From positions 1,488,001 to 1,552,000 of the forward strand of contig CALSFV010000005.1 in assembly GCA_943737045.1 (NCBI GenBank): a DNA stretch of 64,000 nt. Reading direction: 5' to 3'. Below are positions 13,501 to 29,192 of the stretch, piece by piece. Position numbers and translations under genes: made by a program. Every line of letters begins with the position of its first letter. Position 1 is the first letter of the stretch. This DNA is from Parapristionchus giblindavisi. Its lineage: Eukaryota; Nematoda; Chromadorea; Rhabditida; Diplogasteridae. Under the pieces are notes generated by a model that had not been told where the DNA came from, made no database searches, and saw nothing but the letters and a program-made list of their open reading frames with translations.

Positions 13501-16500
13501 AGATCATACGTGGGCGAGCATTGCCGCTGGAAATGAAAATCGGGGGGTCGGAAGCAAAAATTTAGCATTTATACGTCATTTTGAGTAATTTTTTCGGAAA
13601 ATCGGGGGGTCGGGTGCCAAAATTGGGGGGTGTATTGCCGCTAGCGGCATTGTTGCCCATGTATGAATCAGATAGATCCCATAACTCGATGCGTTCAATT
13701 AATGGAATAAATAATTATCATTATAATAAAATAATATGAATCATAAGCAAGAATAAAAGACACTAGAGATGACTGAGACTATACAGCCTCTGCCACAAGG
13801 GGAGGGAAGGAGGGATGATGATTCGCGCACACACAACAAGCGCCATTGCTAATACAAGCAAGATATGAGTCATGGAGGAGGGAGGGGAGGAGGGAGGACG
13901 TGTAAGACTCCCCCTTTACTATCATATTCTCTCTATTCTTTAATAATAATAATCATAAATATAATAATAGTAGGGTACCCTTTTAGGTTATTCACACAAG
14001 AATAGAGAGATCGAGTGATCATTTTCTTTCCTTAGCTTTCCCAATCAGGCCCATCACACACTACTTGAGTATGCACCATTGACCATCACCTAGACCTGGT
14101 GATTTCGACCATCACCTAGACCTGGTGATTTCGTGTTCTTCAATCCAATCAAATCAGCATGTAAGAGCAAATTTTTAATGGTTCCAACAGCTGAACATAA
14201 TACTTATATTCGCATCGATTATTTATTTATTCACGCTCATTTGCCTACGTTTATTGTTTAAAGTAATTATTCCAGAAAGCCTGGTGGTAGCGCATAGTGC
14301 AGCAATCTGCAAGTCAGAATATTCAAAATAATCGTTGCTGTGAGCCGCAGGGGCAATACCCAGTCTCTGGAGACAAAAAAAACATAGCATGAGCCCACAA
14401 CATTTCACTCAATACTTGGAAAGACTCTCAAGACTTGAGCCAAGAAAGTGTGACCCCAGTTGCACAACAGAAAACCCATCATAAAACGGAAGACTTCCCT
14501 CGGGTCCCCTGGCAACTTCATCCGGGTCCCCGGATAACCTCTTCGCGGGTAAGATAGCCAGAAAAATCAGCATTTTTTTTAAGTAACCACATCAGAAGAT
14601 CAAAGATCACCGCTGTGATACATTAATTTAGTAAGTAAATCAATGTACAGGAGTGATATGCATGCACGTATTTAAAATAATTGTAACAATAAAACTATTA
14701 AGTAATACTGTGCTTCATGGTTTTTTTTTACAAATTTGCATTTACAAAGGTAGACATCCCAAAAGCAGCAAATCTATCGACACAAAAAGTCAAGCAAATC
14801 AATCAATAGACGAATAAACCAGGTAGCACCTTCTACATGTGTAATCTACAGGTGTAGAGGTCGAGAGGGGGAGAGGGAGAGAGAGAGGGAGGGAGAGGGA
14901 GAGAGAGATCTTTAAGAGTATTAGAGAGAGTACATGAACCTCGAGAGAGAGTAAAGAAGGTGTGAATGACTCCATGTCTGTCTCTGTGTATGCAATGTAT
15001 GTGTCCCCTTCTCACTCCATCAATGTGTTCCAATATAAAAGTGTCAATGTATCCCTCTCCCTCTTGGATCTCTGCCTCTCCCTCTCCTTGCACCTCTCCC
15101 TCTCCCTCTCTCTCTTGGATCTCTGCCTCTCCCTCTCCCTCTCTCTCTTGGATCTCTCCCTCTCCTTCCCCCTCTCCCTATCCAGAACTTCTTATTCTCC
15201 ATTCAGCAATGAGATGTAGAGATCATCGATTCTCCCTTCTCGGAATATGATACATCCAAATGTATTGAAATCGAAAGAGTAGAGAAGAACTCTATGCATT
15301 AGCTCATCCTTCTCCCCTTCCATGATAGCTATTCAATAGAGGTCAATCTCCATCTCCCTCTTGATCACCTCCCCTCTCCCTCTTGATCACCTCCCCTCTC
15401 CCTCTTGATCGAGAGTTCTTCTCCATTTACACCATTAACCTCTAACCCTTCCACAACCATTTTCACTCTCTACTATAACTCTATCACTTCCCATCTCCTA
15501 TCACATTCTTAGTCAATCGATAGTGGAAGGAGATGAGGAGGAGATTGTATTGAGAATGATAGAACGGGTATGAACGGCCGAGAACGGGAAAGATTTGGGC
15601 AGAGAGGGAGAGGGAGAGAAAAAGGAGAGGGAGAGAGAGAGGGAGAGAAAAAGGAGAGGGAGAGAGAAAAAGGAAAAGGGAGGGACATGCTCAGTTATTT
15701 CAGGGAGAGAGAGTAGGATAAACAACAGAGAAAGATATGAGATATAGATATAGATAAGGGGATCTACCCACTATCTCTACTGCCACACTCTCGTCTGTCT
15801 CTCTTTCTCCCTCTCTATCTCTCTATCAATACATTCGAATCAACGAGATATAATATCTAATATCTCTTGTCGTTCTTCGTTCTCCCCCCCCCCCCCTCCC
15901 TCTCGATCGAGAATGAAGAACGAGAAGAGATATTAGATATATTGGATATCATATCGGAAGACTGGCACGTATATCAGGGAATCGAGGTAGTAGGGGAGAG
16001 AGAGAGAGAGAGAGGAGGAGGAGGAGGAGGAAAGCCTTATCTGATAATAACGAGAACAGAAGAAGAGGGGAGAGACATAGGTCGAAAAGTTAGGTATAGG
16101 TTTTCAAAATCCGGTCAGGTTTTTCGATTTTTGGTAAATTTTGCTCAAAATCCGGTCAGGTTTATCGATTTTTGTGAAATTTTGGTTAAAAATCCGGTCA
16201 GGTTTTTTCGATTTTTGTGAAATTTTGGCTCAAAATCCGGTCAGGCTTGGTACTTTGTAACATACTTTTCGACCTATGGGGAGAGATTAGAGAGAGGGTG
16301 AGAGAGAGGGATTAAAAAACAGAAGAGATAATAATAATAACATCATCTTGTATGGATAAACCGAGGGAGATAAGACAAATGTTTAAATGAGATTAGGCTT
16401 ATGAAGATACTAGGAAAGATATTAGAAATCAGAAATATGCGGGCAATCAATAATCACCTGCAGTTTTCTTAATAAAAAAACAACATAAAGAATGTAAATT

Positions 16501-19500
16501 TACATTGACAAAGAGAGATAAGTTCAAAAAGCAAATACAGCCCAATCATCAATCATTAAAGCAAGTAAGCAAGCAATGACCCAACAAATCAAGGAAGCTC
16601 ATAAAACGAGCGAAATCCTTCATCATTTATTCATACCGCCAAATTCAAACACCCCATGCGTTTTTTTTCAACCAACCAATCAATCAATAAATTTTTATCA
16701 CGTTCACGCATTGGTGTATATATGGAGTCCAGTATGGGTCACCATTCTCTTCGGATTATTTCCTTATGCACTGTTACACGCGGCGGAGGGGGTTACGGCG
16801 TAGACACGTAAGGCAAATGTAACAGTGCATTAGACCATCTTAGATCTCAATACGTGGGTAGGTATACCCTCAATTTGGCAATGCACCACCCGATTTAAAA
16901 ATTTTCAGAGATAAAGGTTGCCCACGTATGTTCTCACCTGTTCGTATCCGATGCCCACTCATCGTGGTGCTCTTCTATCGGTATGGGCGGCAGGGGCTTG
17001 GAATCCCAATCTATCTGGGACTCCATTCAGACAGATGACTAGTAATCTGATGAGAAAGATGCTTGCAAGCCGACTTCAAGGGACGCTTATTGTGACTCTC
17101 GATAGGGCGATGATGATTGCGATAGTGTATAGTACGAGAATGCGAGAAGGAGATGAAGGAATAGGGAGGAGAAGGATGTACCATTTCAATTAGTCTCTCT
17201 CTTTCTCTATCTCCCTCTCTCCCCCTCTCCCTCTCCCTCTAGGGTTGCGATTGGGCGAGAGAGAGTAGCATCAGCAACAGTGTGTCTAACTAGGGCAGAT
17301 CATTCCTTCTAATCATCCTATCACTCTCTCTCTATCACTTCCTCTCACTCTCTCTCCATTATCACCCCCCATCCACTAATCAACCATCGCATGCACGGAA
17401 TTACCCATTAATTGTTTCATCTCGCTTCACCTCCTTCATCTATCCTCCTCTTCCTCTCATCTCATCCCTTCCCTTCCCCTCTCATACTCGCGACTTCTTC
17501 TCCCTTTATCACCCTGATTCATGCACATTCCATTCACGTTTTCTATCCCCCTTCCCTTCCCGTCTCCTCCCCCACCCCCATCGGCTTCCTCTCCCCTCCC
17601 TATCTACTCTACTCTACTCTCTTATCATTTCACTATACGATATGGTCATTCATTCCATTCTACTACCTAATCCCATCATGCATATCCCCCCCTCACATTA
17701 TCCGTTAAAGGCACACGCCCGAGTTGGCCTGAAACTCTCCGCTCTCTGGCCACACTCTATCGCTTTCGTTGTGTGCGAGAGTGTTACCAGGGGGGAGTGT
17801 AAGCTCTCACTCTGATTGGGATGATATACACTAGCCATATGCTAGACGATATAGGTACCTACACCATGGTGTGCAACTTGGTGTGCTTTAACCGTCTGCG
17901 CTCTCTCGATTTTGCGTACTCTCTCTCTATCTCTTTCTCTCACTCTACCCCTTTCTCCGTGCATACCATGCTCGCTCTCAAACCGAACCGAGAACGAAGT
18001 CGAACTCACATACGCATCTGGGGTTCTTGGCACATAAAAAACCCGAGGAAGTGAATATGCTAGTGAACAGTGTAATAATCAATTATAGTATCATAATTAT
18101 AGCACTTAAAAGTAATAGAAATATCAATTGGCTAAATGGTAATAGACTTCTGATTAACGCTATATTTTTGCAGGTCATTACTAGTGTGCATGCAACCGCG
18201 AATCAACAGGTACGCTACAGCCGATCGCTACCTACGCTACAGCCGATCTCTTCTCGTTTCATTCGTTTTATTCATTGCGTTCTGTTACTTGTTTTCTCAA
18301 AAATGAATAAATATTATTATTATCATACATTTTCGCCCCACCCACAATCTGTTGTTTTTGCGAATTATAAACTGACCCGAAATTTGAACAAAACTGACCC
18401 GATCTACATCTCAAGTACTCAAAACTGACCCGGCATGGGATGATTCTTACTAATCTCGATCTGCCGCATATTCCTAGATGGGTTTCGAGTCTCAAAACTG
18501 ACCGCATCGACAAAAGTGCTCACTCACAATGTGGGTGCTCGAAAATGTATGATTATTATTTAAATAAATAAGCAACAATCGTAAAATGCATACATACTGA
18601 TGGGATAAATAAATTAATAGTTACTAAGATCAAACTCGTACACATATCACCCAGCTAATATCTGCTAAATACTTCTAAGATAGGACCTACTCCAGTTCAA
18701 CCGGTGAATTCAATGCGCTTCTCAGCGGTCAAAAAAGGTCGGTTTCAAAGAATTTCGGGACCTCCCAGAATGCGAATCTCGGATTCACGGGACCCCAAAT
18801 AACAATAACACAACGATGAAAGAATAGCTCATACATTTTCGGTGCCCTCGCTGTCGATTTTTATATACTGGGTCAATTCTCGAAAAGGGTGGGTTGATGC
18901 ATAAAATTCGTTATTTTCGCTTAAAAATCGTCATTTTTAGGCTTCCTTTCGCATCAAGTGGCCTAAAATGGGCCTTATATAATGGGTCAATCCTCGCATT
19001 GCGAGGGTATGGCAATGTATGGAATAGCTCTTTCGGGTCAATTTTAAGGGTTTCAATTATTAATTATTTTCGGCCAATTATCGGAATCCCCCGACACATC
19101 TAACCCCTCTATCATGTACCCACTGATGCCACCGTGGTCGTGTTTATTTATTTTCCAAGAAATGTTTTCGATTGGAAAACTGGCTCTGGCCTCGAAAATG
19201 TATTACGCCAGTGAGTATGGTTTTTCTTCTCGAGGAGAGCTAAAAATCATCTCTCTAGTGCTTCCAGAGCATTCCTAGCCTGAGCGCTGCCTCGAATCAA
19301 CGGGTGACTGCGAACGCTGACCGAGAGAGATCTACACCCATTACGTGATCAGTAGCAAATGCTAACAGATAGAATAAAATAAATAAACAAATAAATCAAT
19401 CAATCAATCAATAACTCAATATTAGTAAATCAACTGACCACCCGTACGGTAGGTAGATGTGGTTATCGATGAATACCGATCCCGACAGGAGAATGAACCA

Positions 19501-22500
19501 ACACGTCGCCACTTGACCCTCTCTGAAAAATTAAGCAAATCAATCAATAATAATCGATAAAAATGTGGGTTCGGAAAAAAATTCCTATTTCCGTCCCTCT
19601 CGGGGTTTCTATAACAACAAGAACATTTAAAACATTTTTCAGGACACCCACAATCATTTAAAATCTAATTATTGCAATTATCAATTTTTTGTTGTCCCTG
19701 ATCAAGCACTGGAGATCCCCTTGTATACTAGTACTGAATAAATCATGTGCCAGACCGGAAGTTACTTCGCTAATCAACAACAATAAACAATTATCGTACT
19801 ACTATAGTATTCAATGTAAACAAAAGGCTGATCAAGTTATACTCTAAAGAGTTGAACTTAGTAATCTCACAAAAGAATATACAATCACACTATTGCACCT
19901 TTTCCCGTTTATTTTTCGTTTCCGAACGGACAATCGGTCTACAGTATCCCTACAGTACACTGTGTCGGTACGGCTTCTTTCAGGATAGTGACTACACCCC
20001 CTCCATATGCCCTATTAATCACCCTCTTTTTACTCTCTCTATTCCTCCTCCCTTCCTCTTCATCCATACCGAATGATGCACCACCGACACTGACTGTGGC
20101 ATGCATAACAGGTTGTGACATATAAGGAGAGGTAGAGAGGGAGAGGGAGAGGGGGAGGGAGAGGGAGGGGGAGAGGGAGGGGGAGAGGGAGAGGGAGGGG
20201 GAGAGGGAGAGGGAGGGGGAGAGGGAGAGGGAGGGGGAGAGGGAGAGGGAGGGGGAGAGGGAGAGGGAGGGGGAGAGGGAGGGGGAGAGGGAGAGGGAGG
20301 GGGAGAGGGAGAGGGAGGGGGAGAGGGAGAGGGAGGGGGAGAGGGAGAGGGAGGGGGAGGGGGGAGGGAGAGGGAGATGGAGATGGAGATGGAGAGGGAG
20401 AGGGAGAGGGAGAGGGAGGGGGAGGGGGAGAGGGAGGGGGAGGGGGGAGGGAGAGGGAGATGGAGATGGAGATGGAGATGGAGATGGAGAGGGAGAGGGA
20501 GAGGGAGAGGGAGGGGGAGGGGGAGGGGGAGGGGGGAGGGAGAGGGAGATGGAGATGGAGATGGAGATGGAGATGGAGAGGGAGAGGGAGGGGGAGGGGG
20601 AGAGGGATAGGGAGAGGGAGAGGGAGGGGGAGAGGGAGGGGGAGGGGGAGGGGGGAGGGAGAGGGAGAGGGAGAGGGAGAGGGAGGGGGGGGGAGAGGGA
20701 GAGGGAGAGGGAGGGGGAGGGGGAGGGGGAGGGGGAGGGGGGAGGGAGAGGGAGGGGGAGGGGGGAGGGAGAGGGAGATGGAGATGGAGATGGAGATGGA
20801 GAGGGAGAGGGAGGGGGAGGGGGAGAGGGATAGGGAGAGGGAGAGGGAGAGGGAGGGGGAGGGGGAGGGGGGAGGGAGAGGGAGAGGGAGAGGGAGGGGG
20901 AGGGGGGAGGGGGGAGGGAGAGGGAGATGGAGATGGAGATGGAGATGGAGATGGAGAGGGAGAGGGAGAGAATAAAAAGAAGAAGCAGAGTACCTGAAGA
21001 GCACATGCTGTGGTGGATGTCGTTCGAATCGGGCGCTCGCACAAATTGCCTGAAGTTATTCACTTTATGAGGTAGATAGAGACAAGAAGAGATAGAAGAG
21101 ACGGAGAGGAAGCTAGAGACAAGAGGAGATACAGGTAATATGAAGAGAGTACAGGCATGCATACAACGAGAGATAGTGAGGAATGAAGAGAGTACAGGTT
21201 GAGAGAGAGATCAGAGATAGAAGAGAGCGCAGACGTTTAGATAAAAAGTTAGAGATACAATGAGCATGAAGAGAGCACAGACACTGCGATGGACAACCAG
21301 AGACAGAAGAGACGATGAGAGAGTTAGACAGAGAAATGACTCAGAAGTGAGCAAAAAGAAGTCAAAATTGAGGCTAATTGTAAGTAGGGAAAGGGGAATG
21401 AATAGATTGTGTACCTTGAGGGGAGCATTGTAGAGGGTGTTGAACATGTCCAACTGACGCAATTGATCGTAGATATTCCGAACATCCTGAAATAATAATA
21501 GCAATAATAATTTTAATAAATTTTAATGATAATGAATCATTCGGCAAAATCATGCAGAATGGAGCAATCTCATGGTAACCCAGCTACGAAACATGATTAA
21601 AAGACTAATAAAATAGTTTCAATGTCAAAAAGTGATAATGATATATTAGAATCATTGGCGTCATTTCATACCGTATTGTATTTATACTCCTGCACAAATA
21701 TTCTATGCATTTATCCATGAATTGTGTGCTTGTGTGATTAATGAAATATTTAAATGCTTTAAATTCAATCAATAGTTTGCACGCTGTGTCAATCATTTAA
21801 AAGAACGAGGAAAGAAACTAGTCATTGAATAAGATTACAAAACCACCAAGGTAAGGTCAGGATGGGTGGAATTATTTATTTATTCAACAATGCTAAATCA
21901 AGGTCGATCGTTGTTCTCTATTAGAGGATCAGCTGATTTGCCACTTGAACCGCCTCTTTTTCAGCTATTTCATCGTGCAAATGCAACAAAGAGCATAGAT
22001 TGCGCTCTTTTTGATTGGTTACTGGCAAAAAGGATTGACGAAAGTGTAGGAGAAAGGGGAAAATAGAGGAGGAATGAATGAAGCTCTGGCTATAAAATGT
22101 GAAGTATATTATGAAACAAGCATGCAAATGCCACAATAAGCATGATTTTTCAGTATTTTCAATGATAAATGAAGGTCAAATGTGAAAAAATGTAATTTGC
22201 TACAGATATGAACCAAAGGATTTTTTACAAATTATCTAAGTGATCAAAGCGCAGTTAAATCTTTCAACCGAAAGCGAGAAACATGGGAACTCTTTCATTT
22301 TAATGATAGCTTTCGAAATAAAGTATAGAATAGTTAGATTGCATAATTTATAGAAGTACAAATTTAAATGACATGCACTATAAATATAATACATATTTAA
22401 TAACAATATAAAATTTGATGATAAACGATCAACTAATAACTATTATTTTAAGAAATAAATAACGGAATCAATAACTATTGTGATTTCCTTCACTAATTTT

Positions 22501-22756
22501 GTGATTTTCCTTCACTAATTTAATAAAAAGCAACAAATATGCTCATCCAAAATCACTACAGATATCCATCACATTTTCGTGTAATCAATTAACTACTGCT
22601 GCCTAAGCTTAATCCTAGCACGATCAGTGTAATTAAATGAAATAGTATTATTGTAAAACAATATATAAACATGTAAACAAAACCTACTTGAGGTGATCGT
22701 AGATGGGGTGGTTTTATCAGAGATTCATAGAATCTGGCATCATTGATCGGGTCCAT
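1..22756 (-). CDS. pxf-1: PXF-1/RapGEF2-type Rap guanine-nucleotide exchange factor, N-terminal half (partial)
   Basis: Exons on the minus strand, read 5' to 3': 22688-22780, 21415-21486, 20994-21049, 19442-19522, 12566-12641, 6670-6832, 4864-4983, 4338-4465, 3951-4118, 3428-3513, 2906-2947, 2437-2551, 2284-2352, 1909-2045, 919-1051, 614-718, 45-197; all join in phase with GT-AG introns. The first ATG that fits family N-termini is at 22756 (MDPINDARFYESLIKPPH). Domains in order: first cyclic-nucleotide-binding-like domain (CWFILLSGSVFIDN, then SEMIVIDYPDVQRI); a low-complexity Ser/Pro/His linker (4864-3951); an acidic stretch (SEDEDEESC) and SVRECLEKEP; second cNMP-like domain (MVFAVVNEAGTIVMHNGE, SVIVNGQVEV, VDDCEFVLVEHKDYCSI); and the start of the RasGEF-N/REM domain (DDFLLTYR). 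In the known family the PDZ, RA and RasGEF domains follow; here they lie beyond base 1. The family activates Rap GTPases at epithelial junctions. Introns of 5.7 and 6.8 kb flank the 12566 exon. The gene is head-to-head with rack-1. Confidence 0.9.
364..460. repeat. Short inverted-repeat sequence (GAAACTCTCC...GGAGAGTTTC)
   Basis: GAAACTCTCCCCTCTTGCCA at the left and an inverse with GCCAGAGCGGAGAGTTTC at the right. A relative lies at 17728-17815. In pxf-1 introns. Confidence 0.65.
1530..1722. mobile_element. hAT-like MITE, 193 bp (CATAGGTGGGC ends)
   Basis: Terminal repeat CATAGGTGGGC with 8-bp target duplication ATTAAATT (1522-1529, 1723-1730). Internal repeats of AAGGCTGTGCGCAAA. In a pxf-1 intron. 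Confidence 0.85.
4494..4538. repeat. (ATT)n microsatellite
   Basis: Perfect trinucleotide array just upstream, in gene direction, of the acceptor of the pxf-1 exon at 4338-4465. Confidence 0.92.
5353..5450. mobile_element. Short degenerate CATAGGTCGAA-family MITE
   Basis: Begins ATAGGTCGAATAGCTACGTT and ends ACTTACTTTTCGACG; internally shortened to one or two GGTCTGG/GGCCAG units. In a pxf-1 intron. Confidence 0.6.
6006..6160. repeat. GA-rich low-complexity tract
   Basis: Imperfect GAGAGG repeats in the intron between pxf-1 exons 4864 and 6670. Confidence 0.9.
6912..7115. mobile_element. hAT-like MITE, CATAGGTCGAA family
   Basis: Ends CATAGGTCGAA and inverse, target duplication GACACATC (6904-6911, 7116-7123). 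The interior is about four copies of a roughly 43-bp unit with CTCAAAATCCGGTCAGG. In a pxf-1 intron. Confidence 0.87.
7124..8587. other. Intronic stretch without genes (pxf-1)
   Basis: Part of the 5.7-kb intron. I see short AT-rich repeats, one palindromic-family copy (7455-7549), half of a GTGACGTCAC element (8395-8430) and two ATGAATCTCGCTGGCAGA-like strings (around 7860 and 8500). No exon. Confidence 0.6.
8588..8990. repeat. GA-rich tract with (GACA)n
   Basis: G-rich GAGAGG repeats, with GACA repeats around 8745-8760 and 8960-8982. Confidence 0.9.
9348..9449. repeat. Short palindromic repeat family with ACTCTCCT...CACTCTCTCGC
   Basis: Ends GTTCAAAAGTAGCGAAAA and TTTTCGGGTATTTTGAAC, with inner GAGAAAACTCTCCTAGTTTT and CACTCTCTCGC. 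Relatives lie at about 5797-5889, 6343-6404, 6417-6510, 7455-7549, 11045-11140, 13363-13425, 32006-32088, 42065-42150 and 54620-54710. Likely a MITE family; target duplications not resolved. Confidence 0.7.
9645..9719. repeat. (CTCCCT)n microsatellite
   Basis: Perfect or near-perfect hexamer array in a pxf-1 intron. Confidence 0.93.
9829..10163. repeat. GA-rich tract ending in about 26 G
   Basis: (GAGAGG)n from 9829 to about 10075, then an uninterrupted run of G at 10138-10163, followed closely by (CT)n at 10200-10220. Confidence 0.92.
10429..10872. mobile_element. 444-bp inverted-repeat element with internal satellite
   Basis: Ends GGGTGATAAGAC and the inverse, flanked by AAAACA (10423-10428 and 10873-10878). 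Each arm is built from repeats of TCAGAAAAGGACGTTTCAGA-like units, inverted about a centre at 10620-10660. In a pxf-1 intron. Confidence 0.82.
11398..11530. repeat. GA-rich tract
   Basis: GAGAGAG/GGGAGA repeats in the same pxf-1 intron; a further tract lies at 12288-12350. Confidence 0.9.
13505..13665. mobile_element. hAT-like MITE, CATACGTGGGC family, copy 1
   Basis: 161 bp, ends CATACGTGGGC and CATACATGGGC, perfect 8-bp target duplication AATCAGAT (13497-13504, 13666-13673). Contains AATCGGGGGGTCGG twice. A decayed relative lies around 16850-16930. Confidence 0.85.
14855..15180. repeat. Purine tract then pyrimidine tract
   Basis: GAGAGG-rich 14855-14912, then CTCTCCCT repeats at 15050-15180 with a TCTCTTGGATCTCTGCCTCT unit repeated three times. 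A further GA tract is at 15600-15680, and TCTTGATCACCTCCCCTC is repeated at 15357-15410. Confidence 0.88.
16076..16278. mobile_element. hAT-like MITE, CATAGGTCGAA family, second full copy
   Basis: Same ends and internal CCGGTCAGG repeats as 6912-7115, target duplication GGGAGAGA (16068-16075, 16279-16286). Inserted into a purine-rich stretch. Confidence 0.87.
18830..19021. mobile_element. hAT-like MITE, CATACATT family, copy 1
   Basis: 192 bp, ends CATACATT, target duplication GAATAGCT (18822-18829, 19022-19029). Internal TGGGTCAATTCTCG and CTCGCATTGCGAGG. In a pxf-1 intron. Confidence 0.87.
20125..20972. repeat. 850-bp pure purine tract in a pxf-1 intron
   Basis: Almost uninterrupted (GGGAGA)n and (GGGGGA)n with five clusters of GGAGAT repeats. 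It starts 22 nt beyond the donor of exon 20994-21049. G-quadruplex and triplex potential. All long ORFs in it are repeat artefacts. Confidence 0.95.
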
Positions 22757-22780
22757 GGAAGGGTATCCTCCACCCCCGAT

Positions 22781-24508
22781 CTAATAACAATCAATGTATT
22801 TAATCATTATAATAATAATATTAATAATAATGATCACATCGAGTGAACATCGATTTATATCGTGCAAGTGAATAGAGAACCAACGGCGATCACAAAAAGC
22901 GGCTCAAAACTGTAAAGGAAATGAAAGAAAAAGGGGGAAGAATGAAGAGGGGATAAGGAAAGAACTGGTCGGTTTAATGGTCTCTGATAAAAAGAAGTGG
23001 TGATAGGTAAGATACATGATTTGAATCGGGATGAATTTTGAAGGCGATGATATAATGTGTTAGACGAAAGAAGACAAGAAAGAGCGCGCAATCGATCGAT
23101 CAAAGAGGGAGTCCCCTCCTCCCCTCCCTCCCCTCTCCTTGAGGTTAGAGAAGAGAGGGGACAGGGAGAGTGGAACGAGGATGGGACAAAAGAGAGAGAG
23201 AAACTACCAGTCTCTATTATAACCTTAGTACTCTCTATCCCCTTACCCTTAGGCTTTACTATTGCGCCTTGTTACTACTCCCTGATAGAAACTTGATTTA
23301 GAGGGGTTAGTTGAGGTCTTGGATAGAGGAGAGCAGGGAGCAAACGTGATTGAGCAGACTTTGACTCAGCTTTCTCAGAACAGGAAAGAAGTAGGAGTAA
23401 GCGAGTATACTTGCAAGATAGAAGAATGGGGAGATAGATCTTCGCTTGAGAACGGTGCAATAGTTTTTGAAGGATTTGAGAGCACTTGGAACTTGGTGAC
23501 GGTCCTTCAACAGCGCTTTTTCTCTATTTACTCTTGCTCTCTTCACTGGTCTCTTTTCAGTGGATTCTAGCCTCTTCGTCTCCCACAAATACTAACACTT
23601 AGGTGGCCACTATAAGAGGAGCAAAGCACTTGATTATAACAATAGTCGCGATTTAACTACAATTGTGGATACAAAACGTGTAAATAGTAATATCTCTATG
23701 TGAAAAGTAGAGGGAAAACAGTGGAGAAAACTCTATCATAGAGTAGTTAGGCGGAGGAGAGAAGAAGAAACTACTTCTGGTTGGTGTTGTGTGTTGACAG
23801 CAAGATTGCCAGTCCGACACAACAACAATGGTGGAGTTGGAAGAGGAAGGGGCAAAGGGGAAGCAGAGCATACTGGGCACTCCACCCGTCTCACCAACTT
23901 AGATAGGATCGAAAGCGATCAAACTGTACGCCCCGATAATGCGAATACTAGCTCGCTCAGTTAGAATTAAACGTGTTCTTATAATCGTATTTTTAACAAT
24001 AAACGAAGAAGAAGTAGAAGGTTTCCTTGCAATAAAAATATAAATTGATAAGGGAAGGAATAGACAGACTATATTAACGTGCTCAAGTGACAGGAAGAAC
24101 AATCAATACTATTACGCGCTTATGAAACATGAATTAAATGAATATAAGTATCGTACATACAAAAAAATAACGAAAAATGTTCAACAAACGAAAGCGAAAT
24201 CGTAAAAGTCAGTTTGCAATAGCTTTGGTAAATAGCGATTCAAAAAGCCGCCCTCAATACTTTCGCTGTGAGACTTTTCAAAATGTTGACAGTATACGGT
24301 AGGACAGAGCCCGGTTTTTGGGACAATTCTCCATTTTCTTTTTTTTCGTTTCAGTTTTTCGCGTTAAATCGGTCTATTTTCCTTTGAAATTCGATTCATA
24401 TTACTTACACGTGTTTTATTTTACTTGATTGGATCTAATTCGTGTAATCTTACATTATTTATTCGCTAAAATTTATGTTTTTAATGCAAATTTAATGTTT
24501 AAAACTTT
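22781..24508. other. Intergenic region between pxf-1 and rack-1
   Basis: Divergent 5' regions of both genes. The pxf-1 first coding exon has an acceptor-like TATTAG directly upstream, so an upstream 5' UTR exon or a spliced leader is likely; I cannot place it. No other gene seen. Confidence 0.55.
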
Positions 24509-24518
24509 ATGAATTTGA

Positions 24519-24528
24519 TATGCTTCAG
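24519..24528 (+). promoter_or_regulatory. Acceptor-like site before rack-1 (possible spliced-leader addition site)
   Basis: The sequence TATGCTTCAG precedes GCTTGAGG and the rack-1 ATG 28 nt later. In nematodes such a TTCAG just upstream of the ATG commonly marks trans-splicing; no donor is visible nearby to suggest a cis-intron, but I cannot exclude one. The copy at 57.66 kb keeps CAG, while the copy at 44.43 kb has CCG. Inference from position and motif only. Confidence 0.45.
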
Positions 24529-24556
24529 GCTTGAGGTCACCGTATAGCCAGCAATC

Positions 24557-25930
<1,374 letters not shown>

Positions 25931-26186
25931 AAACCCGATAACGGTTCGACGGGATCTCCATCTTCCCCGTCCATATTTACTGTTCTCCAAAGCGCACAAA
26001 TTGTTTTTGTTACCGTGCACTTCCGTTATACGGACACGTTGATTGTTGTGGTTTTAAAAATCTACGTGAATGTTGAACGTAAGTATGCGTGATAAATAAT
26101 GTGACGTTGTAGACAACAAGCATTGCATATATACGTTACTTCGATTGTATATCTAACACGGATAGTAAAGTTGTTGACAAATTTAA

Positions 26187-26192
26187 TTGTAG
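26187..26192 (+). promoter_or_regulatory. Acceptor-like site 7 nt before the mspn-1 start
   Basis: TTGTAG immediately precedes AATTCG and the ATG. With rack-1 ending 268 nt upstream on the same strand, this could be a trans-splice acceptor for either an independent transcript or the second cistron of a short operon. No experimental evidence is visible in the sequence. Confidence 0.4.
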
Positions 26193-26198
26193 AATTCG

Positions 26199-29192
<2,994 letters not shown>

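Larger units (their letters stand above)
12642..19441. other. 6.8-kb pxf-1 intron
   Basis: No convincing exon on either strand. Holds several MITEs (13505, 16076, 18830), microsatellites (14.9-15.7 kb), a tandem ACCATCACCTAGACCTGGTG pair at about 14074-14130, repeated AAAACTGACCC strings at 18365-18500, and pyrimidine-rich stretches at 17.2-17.7 kb. Confidence 0.65.

Noticed and set aside
14962..15250. Open frames in the 15.0-15.25 kb pyrimidine-rich stretch
   Set aside because: Tandem CTCTCCCT units; both frames reflect the repeat.
16576..16803. 75-codon plus-strand frame in the 6.8-kb pxf-1 intron
   Set aside because: AT-rich, no codon bias, no splice context and no recognisable motif.
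19939..21162. Long open frames (up to about 400 codons) through 20.1-21.0 kb on the minus strand
   Set aside because: They are translations of the purine/pyrimidine repeat (Pro-Ser-Leu runs); the only real coding DNA there is the 56-nt pxf-1 exon at 20994-21049, which uses a different frame.
23653..23880. Possible first exon of pxf-1 on the minus strand
   Set aside because: The frame starts at GTG and has no donor that leads in phase to 22780; family N-termini fit the ATG at 22756 instead.
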